From assembly GCA_030295235.1 (NCBI GenBank), contig AP026128.1:124001-188000 (forward strand): a stretch of DNA of 64,000 bases, written 5' to 3'. A program made the position numbers and the translations under genes. Shown piece by piece: positions 19,819 to 29,906 of this stretch. The DNA is from Fistulifera solaris. Lineage: Eukaryota > Bacillariophyta > Bacillariophyceae > Naviculales > Stauroneidaceae. The notes under the pieces are model-generated. The model had not been told where the DNA came from, did not search any database, and was given only the letters and a program-made list of their open reading frames with translations. Numbering within the stretch: position 1 is the stretch's first letter; the number at the start of each line of letters is the position of its first letter.

Positions 19819-22800
19819 TCATTGGACCAGAAGCACTTGGAACCACTCCATCGTCCAACCCGCTTCGGTGGAAACAATTTCCAATTGTTGGGTTCCTTGT
19901 GTTAAAGCTGCATTCGCATACACGTACGTCCATTCGTCTCGTCGGGTCGTTAACGGCAAGGTATCAATTCTTGTCAGCGATACTCCATTGGACAATAGTT
20001 CCAATCCTCCACTGCCATCCATACTCGATACTTTGAACAAAAACTCGTACGTTCCGGTCGATCCAATTTCCACTTTGTACGACGCCGAATCGCCCTGATT
20101 CAACCAGCTCTCTTCTTCGATCACGCCGACTTGTTGCAATGAACAGTATTCGTCTCGTGCCACGCGGGACGGTTGCGTGGGGTCGACATAAATGACAGCG
20201 GCAGTGTCACATCCTGATCCACCACCACCCAATAAAGATCCCAAAAAGGAAGGATTGCGTGTACATTGAGTCAAATTGGTATTGTTGGCTAGTGACATCA
20301 GAGCCAGGACTCCTTCTTCGGCTTTGTAAGTCGAATTGGTCTGCGTCGTGGCATTCAACGCCAACACTTCTGCGAAAATATCGGTGGAAGGCGCTGCCGC
20401 AGCCAAATGATTCACCAGATCCTTATAGAGATCTGTCGCTGAAACGGAAAATGCGCTAGCCGACGAATCTAACATTTTCCAGGTCCACCAGGACCAGCTT
20501 GTTTGTGTCTTTTCCAACTCTTCGACGGCTTCCGCATTCCAGGTGTCATCGTAAGCACCCGGTTTGAAGAAGAGAGGCACATCGTAAGACTCACTATAAT
20601 TGGTAAATAGAAGCAACTGATCGGTAAAGTTGGCTTCTCCTTCGTCTTGAAAGCCAAGAACCAGGTTTTTGTCGTCCATTGGCCACAAACCGGTGTGGTG
20701 GCTTCCGCCACAATTTCCATTGATGACAATCATGTGATTCTGATCGACGGCACGAATGGCATCGATGGCCTGCATATAGAATGATTTGAGCTCAGCATTG
20801 TCTTCCTCAAGGCATGTTGCGTTGGTGTCGTTGGAAAATGTCCAATTCACGGCGCTGAGAAGTTCGTATCCGGCGATCCAAGGATTTTCGGAATAGCGGT
20901 AGGCCAATGCCTGCCACAAAACCAGGGTTTTGTACTGATTGTCAGGGCTTTCGAATAAAGCAGGCCGAGAAGCGTTGTAGTCGGTGATCGACATTTCGCG
21001 GGATTGACCGCCCGGCGCCGCTTGCAAGTCTAATATCACGTACACTCCTTCTTCGGCACACCACGAGAGAAGGTCGTCCAACAATTTGAACCCAGTGCCG
21101 ACCCAGCTCGTCAGTCCTTTAATGGGCTCATCTTCCACTGATAAAGTAAATAGCTCGTAGTGCATTGGCACGCGGACAAGATTAAAGCCGATCGATTTCA
21201 TTTCTTTGATATCTTGTCGAGAAACGAAATTATCGAGCCATCTCTGCTTAAACTTGGCATGATTTTCGGCACCAACAATATTTTTTAACTTCTGATGATA
21301 TTCACTTGGAGATTTCGCGAATTCATCCGCCAGCATCATGTCGGGCTCTTGAACCATCCATCCGCCCAGTGATATTCCCTTGAATTGCACGGCGAAGCCT
21401 TCCGGATCCACAATGATTTGCTCGTATGCGCGGACGAATCCAGTGGGATCTGTTTCACTCTCCGTGAATGTTGGCACTTCTTCAATCTTGAGCCATAGCA
21501 GGCTCCAGCCCGGCTCCGTGGCAAGAATTTGTAAATCAAAGGAACCTCGTGGCAGGTCCACGAATCGAGTGACAGTTCTCCAGGTCATCCAGTTTCCTGT
21601 TGCGGGTAAATCATCATAGGCGGCAAAGGTTTCCTGAGTTTCATAGTTCATCATCTCGAAAGCACCTTCTCCTTTGGGACTCGAAATGCGCATTTTCACC
21701 GCGTATCGTCCGCTGACGGGAAGCTGCAGGGGATACGCCACCCAGTTGCCGGCATTCATCATTTCGACATCCATCTCGACACCTTCTTTGTAACTATAGT
21801 CAGTAGCATCGAACGTTATGGAATACACGTCGACTTCATTGGCAGTAAGTGATGTAGGCGCAGAAGTGGGTTTTGACGGGGTAGCATTTGATTCAGGCTC
21901 CTCTTTCCTGACAGGAGCTTTTGTCGGACGATCGGGTTCTCTTTCTTTGACGGGTGCTTTTACGGGCGCATCGGGTTCCCTTTCCTTGACGGGAGGTTTC
22001 ACGGGTGCTCTGGTAGGACGATTCAGTTCCTTGATAGGAGCTTTTACGGGGGCATCAGGTTCCCTTTCCTTGACGGGTGGTTTAACGGGGGCGTTAGGTT
22101 CTCTTTCCTTGACGGGAGTTTTCACGGGGGCATCACTAGGTGCCGATGTGGGCGGAGACCTTTGTGGAGCAGGTTTGGGTGCTCGGACCGGAGCCTTGGT
22201 AGGAGCACGACTCGGTGCAGATGTCGGCTTCGCGTCCTGTTGTTTCGGTGGTTTCTTTTGTTTGACAGGAGACTTGGTAGGATCACTGACAGGACTTTTG
22301 GTAGGAACATTGGTCGGTGACTTGGTAGGATTGTTAATGGGTGTTTTCGTGGGATTGTGGGTTGGTGATTGGGTCGGGGTCGCTGTAGGCGACTTAGTTT
22401 TGGGACTTTTTTCCTTGGTGGGCGCTTTCGTGGGAGCCTCATCTTCATTCAAGTCAATAATCAACTTGAGCGAGATCCATTGCATATTCCATCCAGATTC
22501 TTTTGACCGAATTTGTAAAGTAAGTTCCCCTTTTGGTAGTTCCACCTCCCTACGGACTGTTTTCAACGTTTCATAATCTCCCGTCTCCGGTAATTTGTCG
22601 AATGTACTGTAAACTTCGTTCGTATCCTGATTGACCAATTCAAAGGCTCCATCCCCTTCTGGACTCGCAATACTAAGTTCAATTTCGTACGTTCCCGTGA
22701 CGGGAAGTGCCACCGCGTAAGCCACCCAGTCGCCGGGTTCCAACCATCCCACCGTCTCGGAGCCTTCCGCTGTTTCCATTTGCATACCGCCTTCCATGTC

Positions 22801-22995
22801 AATGAATTGGTCTGCCGCGATTTGTGTTGAAAAGCCGGGGACTTCATCGGCCACAAATTCTCCCACCAACGGTGGACCATTGAGGGTATATTCTCGAATG
22901 GACGATCGTATTTGCGGTAGCGGTACGGCCGATGATACCGCCGATGCATACGGCACGACAATAAACGCTAATCCTACGAGGAGAACTCGTATCAT
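19819..22995 (-). CDS. CBM6-linker-CBM6-GH5-CBM6 secreted protein, catalytically dead GH5
   Basis: The frame is open from 23190, but I prefer the Met at 22995, which starts a signal peptide (MIRVLLVGLAFIVVPYASA); this gives about 1058 residues. Numbers below count from the 23190 Met. Domains: a CBM6-like module at about 110-245 (WLEPGDWVAYAVALPVTGTY), a linker of PTKSPT and APVKxPVKEREPD repeats (about 250-455), a second CBM6 (about 460-585), a GH5 fold (about 610-960) and a third CBM6-like module (about 1015-1123). GH5 enzymes cleave beta-glucans with two glutamates. Here the hallmark sites are changed: DLHAAPGGQ reads DLQAAPGGQ, the NE of LLNE-NW reads SA (LLSAVNW), the H-Y site reads FQDE, and the GE nucleophile motif reads KPGAYDD. 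The fold and binding modules are kept, so a glucan-binding wall or matrix role is more likely than hydrolysis. Confidence 0.85.
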   Translation of the reverse strand: MIRVLLVGLAFIVVPYASAVSSAVPLPQIRSSIREYTLNGPPLVGEFVADEVPGFSTQIAADQFIDMEGGMQMETAEGSETVGWLEPGDWVAYAVALPVTGTYEIELSIASPEGDGAFELVNQDTNEVYSTFDKLPETGDYETLKTVRREVELPKGELTLQIRSKESGWNMQWISLKLIIDLNEDEAPTKAPTKEKSPKTKSPTATPTQSPTHNPTKTPINNPTKSPTNVPTKSPVSDPTKSPVKQKKPPKQQDAKPTSAPSRAPTKAPVRAPKPAPQRSPPTSAPSDAPVKTPVKEREPNAPVKPPVKEREPDAPVKAPIKELNRPTRAPVKPPVKEREPDAPVKAPVKEREPDRPTKAPVRKEEPESNATPSKPTSAPTSLTANEVDVYSITFDATDYSYKEGVEMDVEMMNAGNWVAYPLQLPVSGRYAVKMRISSPKGEGAFEMMNYETQETFAAYDDLPATGNWMTWRTVTRFVDLPRGSFDLQILATEPGWSLLWLKIEEVPTFTESETDPTGFVRAYEQIIVDPEGFAVQFKGISLGGWMVQEPDMMLADEFAKSPSEYHQKLKNIVGAENHAKFKQRWLDNFVSRQDIKEMKSIGFNLVRVPMHYELFTLSVEDEPIKGLTSWVGTGFKLLDDLLSWCAEEGVYVILDLQAAPGGQSREMSITDYNASRPALFESPDNQYKTLVLWQALAYRYSENPWIAGYELLSAVNWTFSNDTNATCLEEDNAELKSFYMQAIDAIRAVDQNHMIVINGNCGGSHHTGLWPMDDKNLVLGFQDEGEANFTDQLLLFTNYSESYDVPLFFKPGAYDDTWNAEAVEELEKTQTSWSWWTWKMLDSSASAFSVSATDLYKDLVNHLAAAAPSTDIFAEVLALNATTQTNSTYKAEEGVLALMSLANNTNLTQCTRNPSFLGSLLGGGGSGCDTAAVIYVDPTQPSRVARDEYCSLQQVGVIEEESWLNQGDSASYKVEIGSTGTYEFLFKVSSMDGSGGLELLSNGVSLTRIDTLPLTTRRDEWTYVYANAALTQGTQQLEIVSTEAGWTMEWFQVLLVQ
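21870..22440 (-). repeat. Coding tandem repeats of the PT/AP-K linker
   Basis: The linker of the GH5-like protein is made of PTKSPTxxP units and of APVKxPVKEREPD units repeated about five times. The repeats are in frame and typical of stiff, probably glycosylated spacers in diatom secreted proteins. Confidence 0.85.
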
Positions 22996-23223
22996 TATGA
23001 ATAAATTGCTGCCTTTTGCCGTTGTCGAGGGTGCTACTGGGGACTGTTGTGTTGTAGTTTGCAGAGCGTGTATATTCGGTGTTGGATAATCCAGAGAAGG
23101 AAGGATAGCCAATTGATCCGAGGAGGATTGAAAGTAAAGAGGTGATATATTTCGTTGTTGTTGATGCCAATCGAATCGTTTGTGCCCCATTTTCGTCCAT
23201 TTTGTTCGTTGTCTTTGCGAACC

Positions 23224-23970
23224 TTAAGGAGGGTGACTATAGACAGAAAAGTAGAAGTCATGTAAATGCGATAGGGCTTCGCGCTTCGCACGAATTAGAT
23301 TACCGGTACTGTATTTACCAAGTGAAACTGACCGATGGCCATTTTTCTGTGCGGACGGACAACTTCGTTGGCCCAATGCGAAATTTTTAGTGAGGCACAG
23401 CACACGCAACGTTTCTCCGGTAGAATTTGGAATACGGAATTTTGCAAAGCGCTTGTTAACACGAGTAACTGGCGACTGCGATGGCGAACGCAGGGCGGAC
23501 GCGTTTTCAACCGATCGACTTTGACTTTGATGATGATTACTTTTATTATTACTAGCTTCTTGTCTCTCTAAATCCTGACGCGATTTGGAACCACGAACTT
23601 TTCCAATAGATAGCACAGCCACTGTGATTGCATCGTCGCAGTAATAACTAAGGCTTTCGATGGTTTTTTGAACTTGATGGCAAAGCTCCCGAGTAGGCAC
23701 CATAATCACCGCTTCAATGCCCCCGGATGAGCTCTTTTTCGAAAGAATTTTATGCAAAGTGGGCAAAAGATAACCCAATGTTTTCCCCGATCCTGTTTTT
23801 GCCCGAATCAACAGATCTCTGCCCGACGAAATGGCCAAAGGAAGGCACTTGGATTGCACCAAGGTGGGCCGCGAGTGCCCTAGCCGAGCGACAGCCTTCT
23901 TGAGCCGGACATCTAAACCAACGGCGTCTGAGAGTGACGCGAAAGTCTGCTCTGGGTCCAGAATAGTCAT
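23224..23970 (-). pseudogene. 5' fragment of a DEAD-box RNA helicase (DDX56/DBP9-like)
   Basis: The first 120 residues match the start of a DDX56/DBP9-type helicase: a Q-motif region (RPTLVQSKCLPLAI), motif I (RAKTGSGKTLGYLLPTL) and motif Ia (MVPTRELCHQVQ). After about residue 125 the likeness ends in a Ser/Gln-rich stretch with no GG, TPGR, DEAD, SAT or domain 2 motifs in any frame before the neighbouring gene. The full protein would be about 500-600 residues; this one stops at 248. Since it lacks the catalytic Asp-Glu box it cannot be an active helicase. It is probably a truncated duplicate, possibly cut off by rearrangement next to the GH5-like gene. Confidence 0.65.
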
Positions 23971-24035
23971 GGTGTATGTAGTTCAAGATGAGAATGATGA
24001 TAATGGATAATGGAACAAAACGAGTTTATTATTTA

Positions 24036-24158
24036 CTAGCCGCCTTCGGCGTCTAGCCCCTGCAGGGCTTTTTTTCGTTCTCGCCCTTCCCGCAAGCGGG
24101 GGCTCGATCCCCGGGGATAGCGTCACACCCGGGACTGAACAACCGGGACCGACGTGAC
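24036..24158. repeat. Cluster of GC-rich palindromes / hairpins
   Basis: At least four short palindromes follow each other: 24036-24056 (CTAG-c-CGCC-ttc-GGCG-t-CTAG), 24058-24067 (CCCTGCAGGG), 24089-24100 (CCCGCAAGCGGG) and 24107-24118 (ATCCCCGGGGAT). Beyond them come CCCGGG, two copies of CCGGGAC and an inverted GTCAC/GTGAC pair (24122, 24154). The density is far above chance. Confidence 0.7.
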
Positions 24159-24174
24159 ACACACACACACACAC
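24155..24174. repeat. (AC)n microsatellite
   Basis: About ten AC units in a row, directly after the palindrome cluster. Confidence 0.9.
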
Positions 24175-24194
24175 GGACAGCGCGCTATTATAAA

Positions 24195-24209
24195 TAGATA
24201 GATAGATAT
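24195..24209. repeat. (GATA)n microsatellite
   Basis: Three to four ATAG units in the 5' region of the GTPase gene. Confidence 0.85.
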
Positions 24210-24302
24210 CATTCAACCCTCATTCCTTTGCTTGTCTTCTTCTTGTTTCTCTCGTTCTATTATCATCTCACATTCATGCCTATATGAAAGAAATCCTTCA
24301 TA

Positions 24303-26247
24303 ATGCTGCAAGGACGGGGCTTCATTCGTTCCTCCTACGTTCATTTTGCGTCCCGAAGGAGTAAACGGCTTCGATGCTCGGCCCATCACTATTGTCAAAA
24401 GGCTCCTTCTATCTCTTCTTGCTCCTTTGTATACCTAGAAAACCCTCGGGGCTTTACGTCGTCCACTCCAGTAGTACAAGATACAACAGATACTTCCAAA
24501 CAATCTACCAACAATAATCTTTTTTCATTATTGAACGAACACGAACGAACCTTGCTGCAAGCGCAAAGAGACATTACCGACCGCGCTCGAGCCCTCGCAC
24601 ACCGCGTGGGCATCACCATCTCCAACGATCACACGGTGTTGGAAGAATTGGCGACATTTTCTGTTGTCGTGGCGGGAGAATACAATGCGGGGAAATCTTC
24701 GTTGATCAATGCTCTCATCCAGGAACCGCGGTTGCTCGCCACGGGGACCGTGCCGACGACCGATACCATTGCCATTCTGTCGGCGTCTCCGCCACCGGAG
24801 AACTGGGATCCTTCCGTCCAGTATCATTATTTACCGCACAATGCGTTCCTACAAGACTTGACGTTGGTCGATACACCGGGGACGAATGCGATTCTCACAC
24901 ACCATACGGCACAAACCCTGCGACTCTTGCCTTCGGCCGACTGGATTCTCTTTGTCACGTCGGCGGATCGTCCCTTGTCGGAATCGGAACGACAATTACT
25001 GGAAGTCATGGCCCAGGATTACCGAAAATCCATCGTTTTGGTCATTAACAAGATGGATATTTTAGACCGTGCCGGGGGATGGCACGGAGCGGAAGAAAAA
25101 CAAAAGGTCGTGGATTTTGTGCAAACCAACGTGGCCAGTTTGCTCGGGGCACGGCCCATGGTGATACCGGTTTCGGCCCACATTCCGAGTCAAGTCGCGG
25201 TCTTGTCCCAATTTTTGCAAGAAACACTGTCGCATCACACCAAAATCCAATCGAAACTCACCAGTCCGTTGGGTGTGGCCGAACAATGGGTCCACCAATG
25301 TTTGGAACACGTCACCACGGAGCGACAGGCCTTGCGCGATCATGCGATAACACTGCAGTTGGTGCAAAGTCACGTGGAAGGATGGAAGAAGGAATCGAAG
25401 AGTGAAATGGAATTGATTAAAATGCGGATGGGACGATATTTACGGACACAACAAGGGGATCGCGCTCATTTGTTTTTGCAGCGTTTAACAATGTGGCAAT
25501 TTTACCGTTTGGCCTATCAATTCGATCCGATGGCGTGGGATCGCACCGGTCCGTTGGCTAACAGTAAAAATTTTGTCAAGAGCCACGATCCCGCTCGCGA
25601 TGATTTACGGCAAATGGCCGACGAAGCGGCAGCGACGTTGGCCACGAAAACTCCGAGCCCAAGGCCAAGCCGTCATTGAGTTGCTGGGACATCGTGCAAC
25701 GTCCAATGCGCCATTTTCACTGGTGGGACACATTACGGCAGCATCGCGTTTCGAAGAAACGCACGAGCGAATTCGAGAACGACTGGAGCGAGTCTTGCAA
25801 CGAACCATTCATGATGAAGAAAAAACCGATTCCTACGGAGAATTCTTTCAACGTACACTTTCTCGCTTGGCTATGGGATCGATCGGCTGGAATGCGTTGT
25901 CTCTTGCTGCCAGTTTGTGGTATTGGGATTTACAAATATTCGGAATGGCCAGTGCGAGTGTCGCGGCGGGTACCGCCGTACTGTTTAGCGGTCGCTCCCA
26001 TGCCGCCCAACACTACGCCAAGATCTGGCACAATAAGGCGGATCAGTTGGAACAGGATTTGCAGACGGTTTGGGAGGAAGAATTGGAGCGTCTGGAACGT
26101 CAAATGGTCCAAGGCATCGCTCCCTTTCAACGATTTGTACAGGCCGAAGAAGAACGTTTGAATGAATTACAAACCGAAGCGGAAAGTATTTTACATGCTT
26201 CACAGAAACTGCGATACCAAGTGAGCCAAGAAGCACCGAAAGAATAA
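24303..26247 (+). CDS. Dynamin-like GTPase of the FZL / bacterial dynamin-like group
   Basis: About 647 residues. The first 60 residues are basic and Ser-rich and may be an organelle presequence. The GTPase domain has G1 GEYNAGKSSLINAL, G2 Thr in GTVPTTDT, G3 DTPGTNAIL and G4 NKMDIL. A long helical stalk follows, with a paired hydrophobic segment near residues 540-580 (LAMGSIGWNALSLAASLWYW, MASASVAAGTAVLFSG) and a final coiled coil. This order fits FZL-type and bacterial dynamin-like proteins, which remodel membranes of plastids or mitochondria. The frame shifts once, at the A4 run 25647-25650; taking out one A joins AATLATK to LRAQGQAVIELLGHRA. The gene looks functional apart from that. Confidence 0.85.
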
Positions 26248-26665
26248 AGAAGGAATAGGTTGGGATAGGCATTTCGGCTTTTGCTTACTTAATCAGTACC
26301 GGTGCGAGTTCAGGTTATATGAAGAACCATTTTTTCGTCTTCCTTCGTTGAAAGACAACAACAACAACAATAATAACGATGGAACGATACCAGGTACACA
26401 ATGACAAGGGCCATCCTAATTCATGTTTCTTCCTTCTTGAAAGCGATCTACAACATGGGAAACGACTGCTTTCGAGCTGATGCCGTTTTTTGCACCGTTT
26501 TTGATTCGTGGAAACGATTGGAAACGGACCGAAAAAAACGGGACTTGTCATTCTTTCGTTACCCACAAATCGTGGATGTCCACGGAATTGAAATTCTGGG
26601 CCGTGTTGATTGATTTATTCTCACAAATCGCCACATCGTGCGCCATTCGTGTGACATACATTGCA
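26248..26665. other. Intergenic stretch, nothing recognised
   Basis: About 418 bases with an AAC/AAT-rich run (26356-26378) and one TACCAGGTA motif (26388-26396). No gene. Confidence 0.4.
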
Positions 26666-27221
26666 ATGACCTCGACCATGACATTCGGTCTTTCGGAGGA
26701 CACATCCTTGACCGACGTTGACATGCTCTTTTTCTTTTCGACGCTCAACGACGTTGGTCCCTTTGCCAACCTGTTAGACGACGACGACGAAGATGATGAA
26801 GTAGAAGAGTATGCCTTTTTGACCCGCGGTGTGTTGCAGCACCGCACTTTCACCATTCCTCCCCGAGACAACTCGACAACGACCAACGTCTCGGCCATGT
26901 CTATTGGGTCGACCGATTACGAAGAATACGAACGCTTGTTGGATGACGGTCGTCCCATTGCACAACCTTCTCGTGAACGGTTTGACCCCCGCATTTGCAC
27001 GATCCGTATCACGACGCAAGTCGAGGTTACGATCGCCAACAATGGTGTCGTGACGCTTTACAACGATCAGGAGTTGCTGACATTTTGTGCCGCCTTGACA
27101 GAATACGATGCCTCGTGGATCTTTTTACATTTGCGCGCCAGATGAAATGGCCGTGGTGGTGACGAGTAGTACCGTCGAAGAAACCTTGCGGTATCTCTTG
27201 TCGTCGACGAATGAGTCTTGA
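26666..27221 (+). CDS. Acidic protein, function unknown
   Basis: About 184 residues if one base is taken from the T5 run 27122-27126; without that it ends at 27145 with 159 residues. An acidic stretch (LLDDDDEDDEVEEY) is followed by Thr/Ser-rich sequence and a C-terminal part that looks like a folded beta domain (ITTQVEVTIANNGVVTLYND, then WIFYICAPDEMAVVVTSS, EETLRYLLSS). The start is uncertain; Met codons at 26576 and 26666 are both possible and I chose the latter. No family was recognised. The extension past 27145 is inferred from coding-like composition only. Confidence 0.5.
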
Positions 27222-27731
27222 GTCAGTCCAGATATTGGGGGATAGTCAAGAGAATAGAAATAATCAAAGAACTAGATGTTAGAATGAGTTATGAGGGGCG
27301 CATACGATGTAGTTCTACCTTAAAAAGTCCGTAATGCACTTTTTTAGGGCTAACAGGCGCTGGATTGCTAGATCATTAATCGTGGTTTAACACGACTCAC
27401 AATAAGTAGTCATGAGTTGCGTAGCATAATAAAGCAGTTTTTCTTGTGTCACACACGTACGACACCAGTTGGATTTAGGTTCAAAAAGCATACAAAATGT
27501 AATTTAACTACATCAACTTTCCTTGATAAACACGGTAGGGAGGTTCCGTACCTTCAACCACTTTGAATCGATTGCTCTTTAAAGTCCACTCTCGGAACAA
27601 GTAAGTGGTTTGATATGATTGTCAAAACGAATGTTTGTTTAGCATTATTGGTGCTAATGTCGTCAGGTAGCCTTAGAAAAGGTTTGGGATACGGCAAAAC
27701 AAATCCTTACCCTAGCCCGAACCACATAGAC
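27222..27731. other. Intergenic stretch, nothing recognised
   Basis: 510 bases between two converging genes. No repeat or RNA gene could be supported. Confidence 0.4.
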
Positions 27732-28639
27732 TCAAGAACCAGCAGGGGTCGGCTGTCTCTCCCTTATCATTTGGATAGTAAAGATACCAGCCACAGCGGG
27801 AACGACTATACCAAGGATACTCAGCGTCACGACTGCTGCGTCGGAAAGACCCTCATCATCATCGTCACCATCACTTCCACCGCTGCCTTCTCTTGGAACA
27901 ACCGGTGAAGGAGGGGAAGGCACAACAGGTGCTACTGACGGCCGAGCAACCACAACCGGTGTTACCGTAGGAGGGAAGGTATAACCGGTAGCAGACGGAG
28001 GAAAAAAGACAAGTGGTGCTCCCACAGGAGGTGAAGGACCAACCGGTGCTACCGGCAGAGGAGAAAACGCAACCGGTGCTATAGGCACTAGCACTGGTGC
28101 AGCAACAGGAGCTTTTACCGGACTAGCGACAGGGGCTGCGACCGGCAAAATTACAGGAGCTGCAACAGGGGCTCCCCCGGCTGGACAAAGTTCCACGCAG
28201 AGTTGCGAGACATCAAAGATATTAACTCGCGGACAGGGGCATCCGTTTGGCTGGTCGGAGCAGCTGTCAGTGCACCCATCGACGTAACAGTCAGCAACGG
28301 AGCTACATGTTGAGCTTTCCAACGTGTAAGGTCCGTTGCACTGGTGGTTACTCTGAAAGTGAAATCCTGGCCGCCGCCGCACAAATTCGGGCAGTAAATT
28401 TGATCGATAGGAGTGGTAGTTGAGGCATCATGATTTCCTTGGTATTCGCATCCTTGAGGCGTTGCTAGCAAGGGGATAGTATGACGGAGTTGACGGGCGC
28501 TCCGTTTGAAAGCAATACTCGCTTTCCATTTCTCGAACAGCGTCTCGTCTACACCCGCGTACCCTAGGGATGAAAAGGAGAATTGGGAGGCTTCGACGGC
28601 AATGAACCAAGTTAGAAGGATGGTTGCAAATGCTTTCAT
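27732..28639 (-). CDS. Mucin-like type I surface protein with Cys-rich head
   Basis: About 302 residues. The start at 28639 gives a signal peptide (MKAFATILLTWFIAVEASQ). The outer domain has many cysteines (IYCPNLCGGGQDFTF, CNGPYTLESSTCSSVADC, GCTDSCSDQPNGCPCPR). Then comes a long linker of (A/S)PV and VAPV repeats, an acidic GSDGDDDDEGL stretch and one membrane helix (VTLSILGIVVPAVAGIFTI) with a short tail. The frame changes next to the A3 run 28356-28358, between GGGQDFTF and the next Cys block; one base restores it. The layout fits a cell-surface or frustule-associated protein. No enzyme domain is seen. Confidence 0.7.
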
Positions 28640-29019
28640 TGCTTCCGATTCTCGTCTTGTTAAAAGGGAAAAAGGATAGGGTAGCAACAATTCCCGTAGT
28701 TTGTGGGCAAGTGAAAAGATGAATGACAATCTTGTTTGAACATGGCGATTATGCGGATTCAGGCTTACCAGGTACCGGTACCGTACCGGTACGTCTGGGG
28801 GCTGGGAGGCTGGAAGATCCGGAATCGTGAGTAAAATTATACACGGGTCTCGTTATGATCGTTAATTTCGCGCGTGCACAGCACGCCCGCCAAACCCTCA
28901 ATACCGGTCAGACACATTCGCCAAATAGTACAGTTTATGTCATAATCGTTCTTACAATTACTACTGTAAAGTCACACGAAAACTTAGCACAATCCACAAA
29001 TAGTTCGCACAATGCACAA
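28640..29019. other. Intergenic stretch with GGTACC/TACCGGTA repeats
   Basis: 380 bases upstream of the mucin-like gene. It holds a tight run of TACCAGGTA, TACCGGTA and GTACCGGTAC at 28766-28792 and is otherwise featureless. Confidence 0.5.
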
Positions 29020-29710
29020 TTTTTTTTTTTAACATATAATATTATTCCTAATTTTTTAATAGACAGAATCTAATCTTGACATTCGACTGAATTTTCCATT
29101 TTTCATTCACATATATTTCAGTCTGACACTTCTCTGAGTAAGCTTTGGTTCTAACTCTCTAGCCTCAGTGCGCTAGTAGAGGGCCAGTCCCGAGCCCGTT
29201 TTCCAATGAGGGGGATTCCGTTTTGGCATTCCTTCTCTTGGATTTCGCAGAAGCATACTAACTGACCTGACCAGGGAAAGACTCATGCACGCCCGGATGA
29301 AGCCATAGATCTCGGAGTATGGCTTGTTCCACTTCCGCTGAAGTTTTCTTGCAAGCTGTCTCGATGCTGAAATAGCCTGTTGTCCCATCATTCCGTCAAT
29401 GGAAAAGACCAGGGGAGTGAAGTCTCGTCTGCGTTCGTGGCAAGGGGGGTCCGTACATGCTACGCTTTTCACGCTCCTGAGAAGCCAGAACCTTAATCGG
29501 GTCACGGTTTCTGTATGACTGTGCGTCGGTGTCAGTAACTCGGACATCGAAAATGGTCGTTCGTCTCTCATTCCAAAAGCCATAGGCTGAAACATCTCCT
29601 CGAAGTTCTTGAACCTGTGTACTGTTGTTGCTGATGCCAAATGTGTGAATGGTAGGCTCATCGCGAACAGTCGCACTACGTATTAGTTTCGCCTTTGAAT
29701 GACACGCCAA
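29020..29710 (-). mobile_element. 3' fragment of a LINE-like (non-LTR) retroelement, broken
   Basis: Reading on the minus strand, the stretch 29710-29173 encodes the C-terminal part of a retroelement polyprotein in two different frames. It has the recognisable segments GDVSAYGFWNERRTTIFDVR, DFTPLVFSIDGMMG and MSLSLVRSVSMLLR, which I know from the region behind reverse transcriptase in diatom and other protist retroelements. On the same strand it ends in a run of 11 A (29030-29020), as expected for the tail of a LINE. The upstream part with the polymerase core is absent, so this is a 5'-truncated, broken copy. The exact family is not certain. Confidence 0.5.
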
Positions 29711-29906
29711 GGAACACTATACAAAGTAGTACTCTAATGTAGCTCGGAGTGCCAGTAGGGCTTGAAACTGTTTTAGCACGTTTTCGTTTTTTTTCCCTTG
29801 CGGTCAACGTGAATGCTAGAGATGCATTCTTATTTAGCATGTTAATTAGTAATATCTTTTGAATCTTTCATGAGCAATAATGGAATAGAATACAGCAATA
29901 TCATTC

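Larger units (their letters stand above)
23971..24302. promoter_or_regulatory. Divergent promoter region with GC-rich palindromes and microsatellites
   Basis: 332 bases between the helicase fragment and the GTPase gene. It contains the palindrome cluster 24036-24158, an (AC)n run and a GATA repeat (separate entries). Confidence 0.5.

Noticed and set aside
21818-22576. Long open frame on the plus strand (GAFTGASGSLSLTGG repeats) opposite the linker of the GH5-like gene
   Set aside because: It is the mirror of the PT/AP-K repeat codons. The minus-strand frame runs through 1123 codons with domains on both sides, so the plus-strand frame is a shadow.
24098-24118. Possible tRNA-derived SINE from GGGGGCTCGATCCCC
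   Set aside because: A T-arm-like hairpin is present, but no A box, anticodon arm or matching acceptor ends could be found. It is better described as part of the palindrome cluster.
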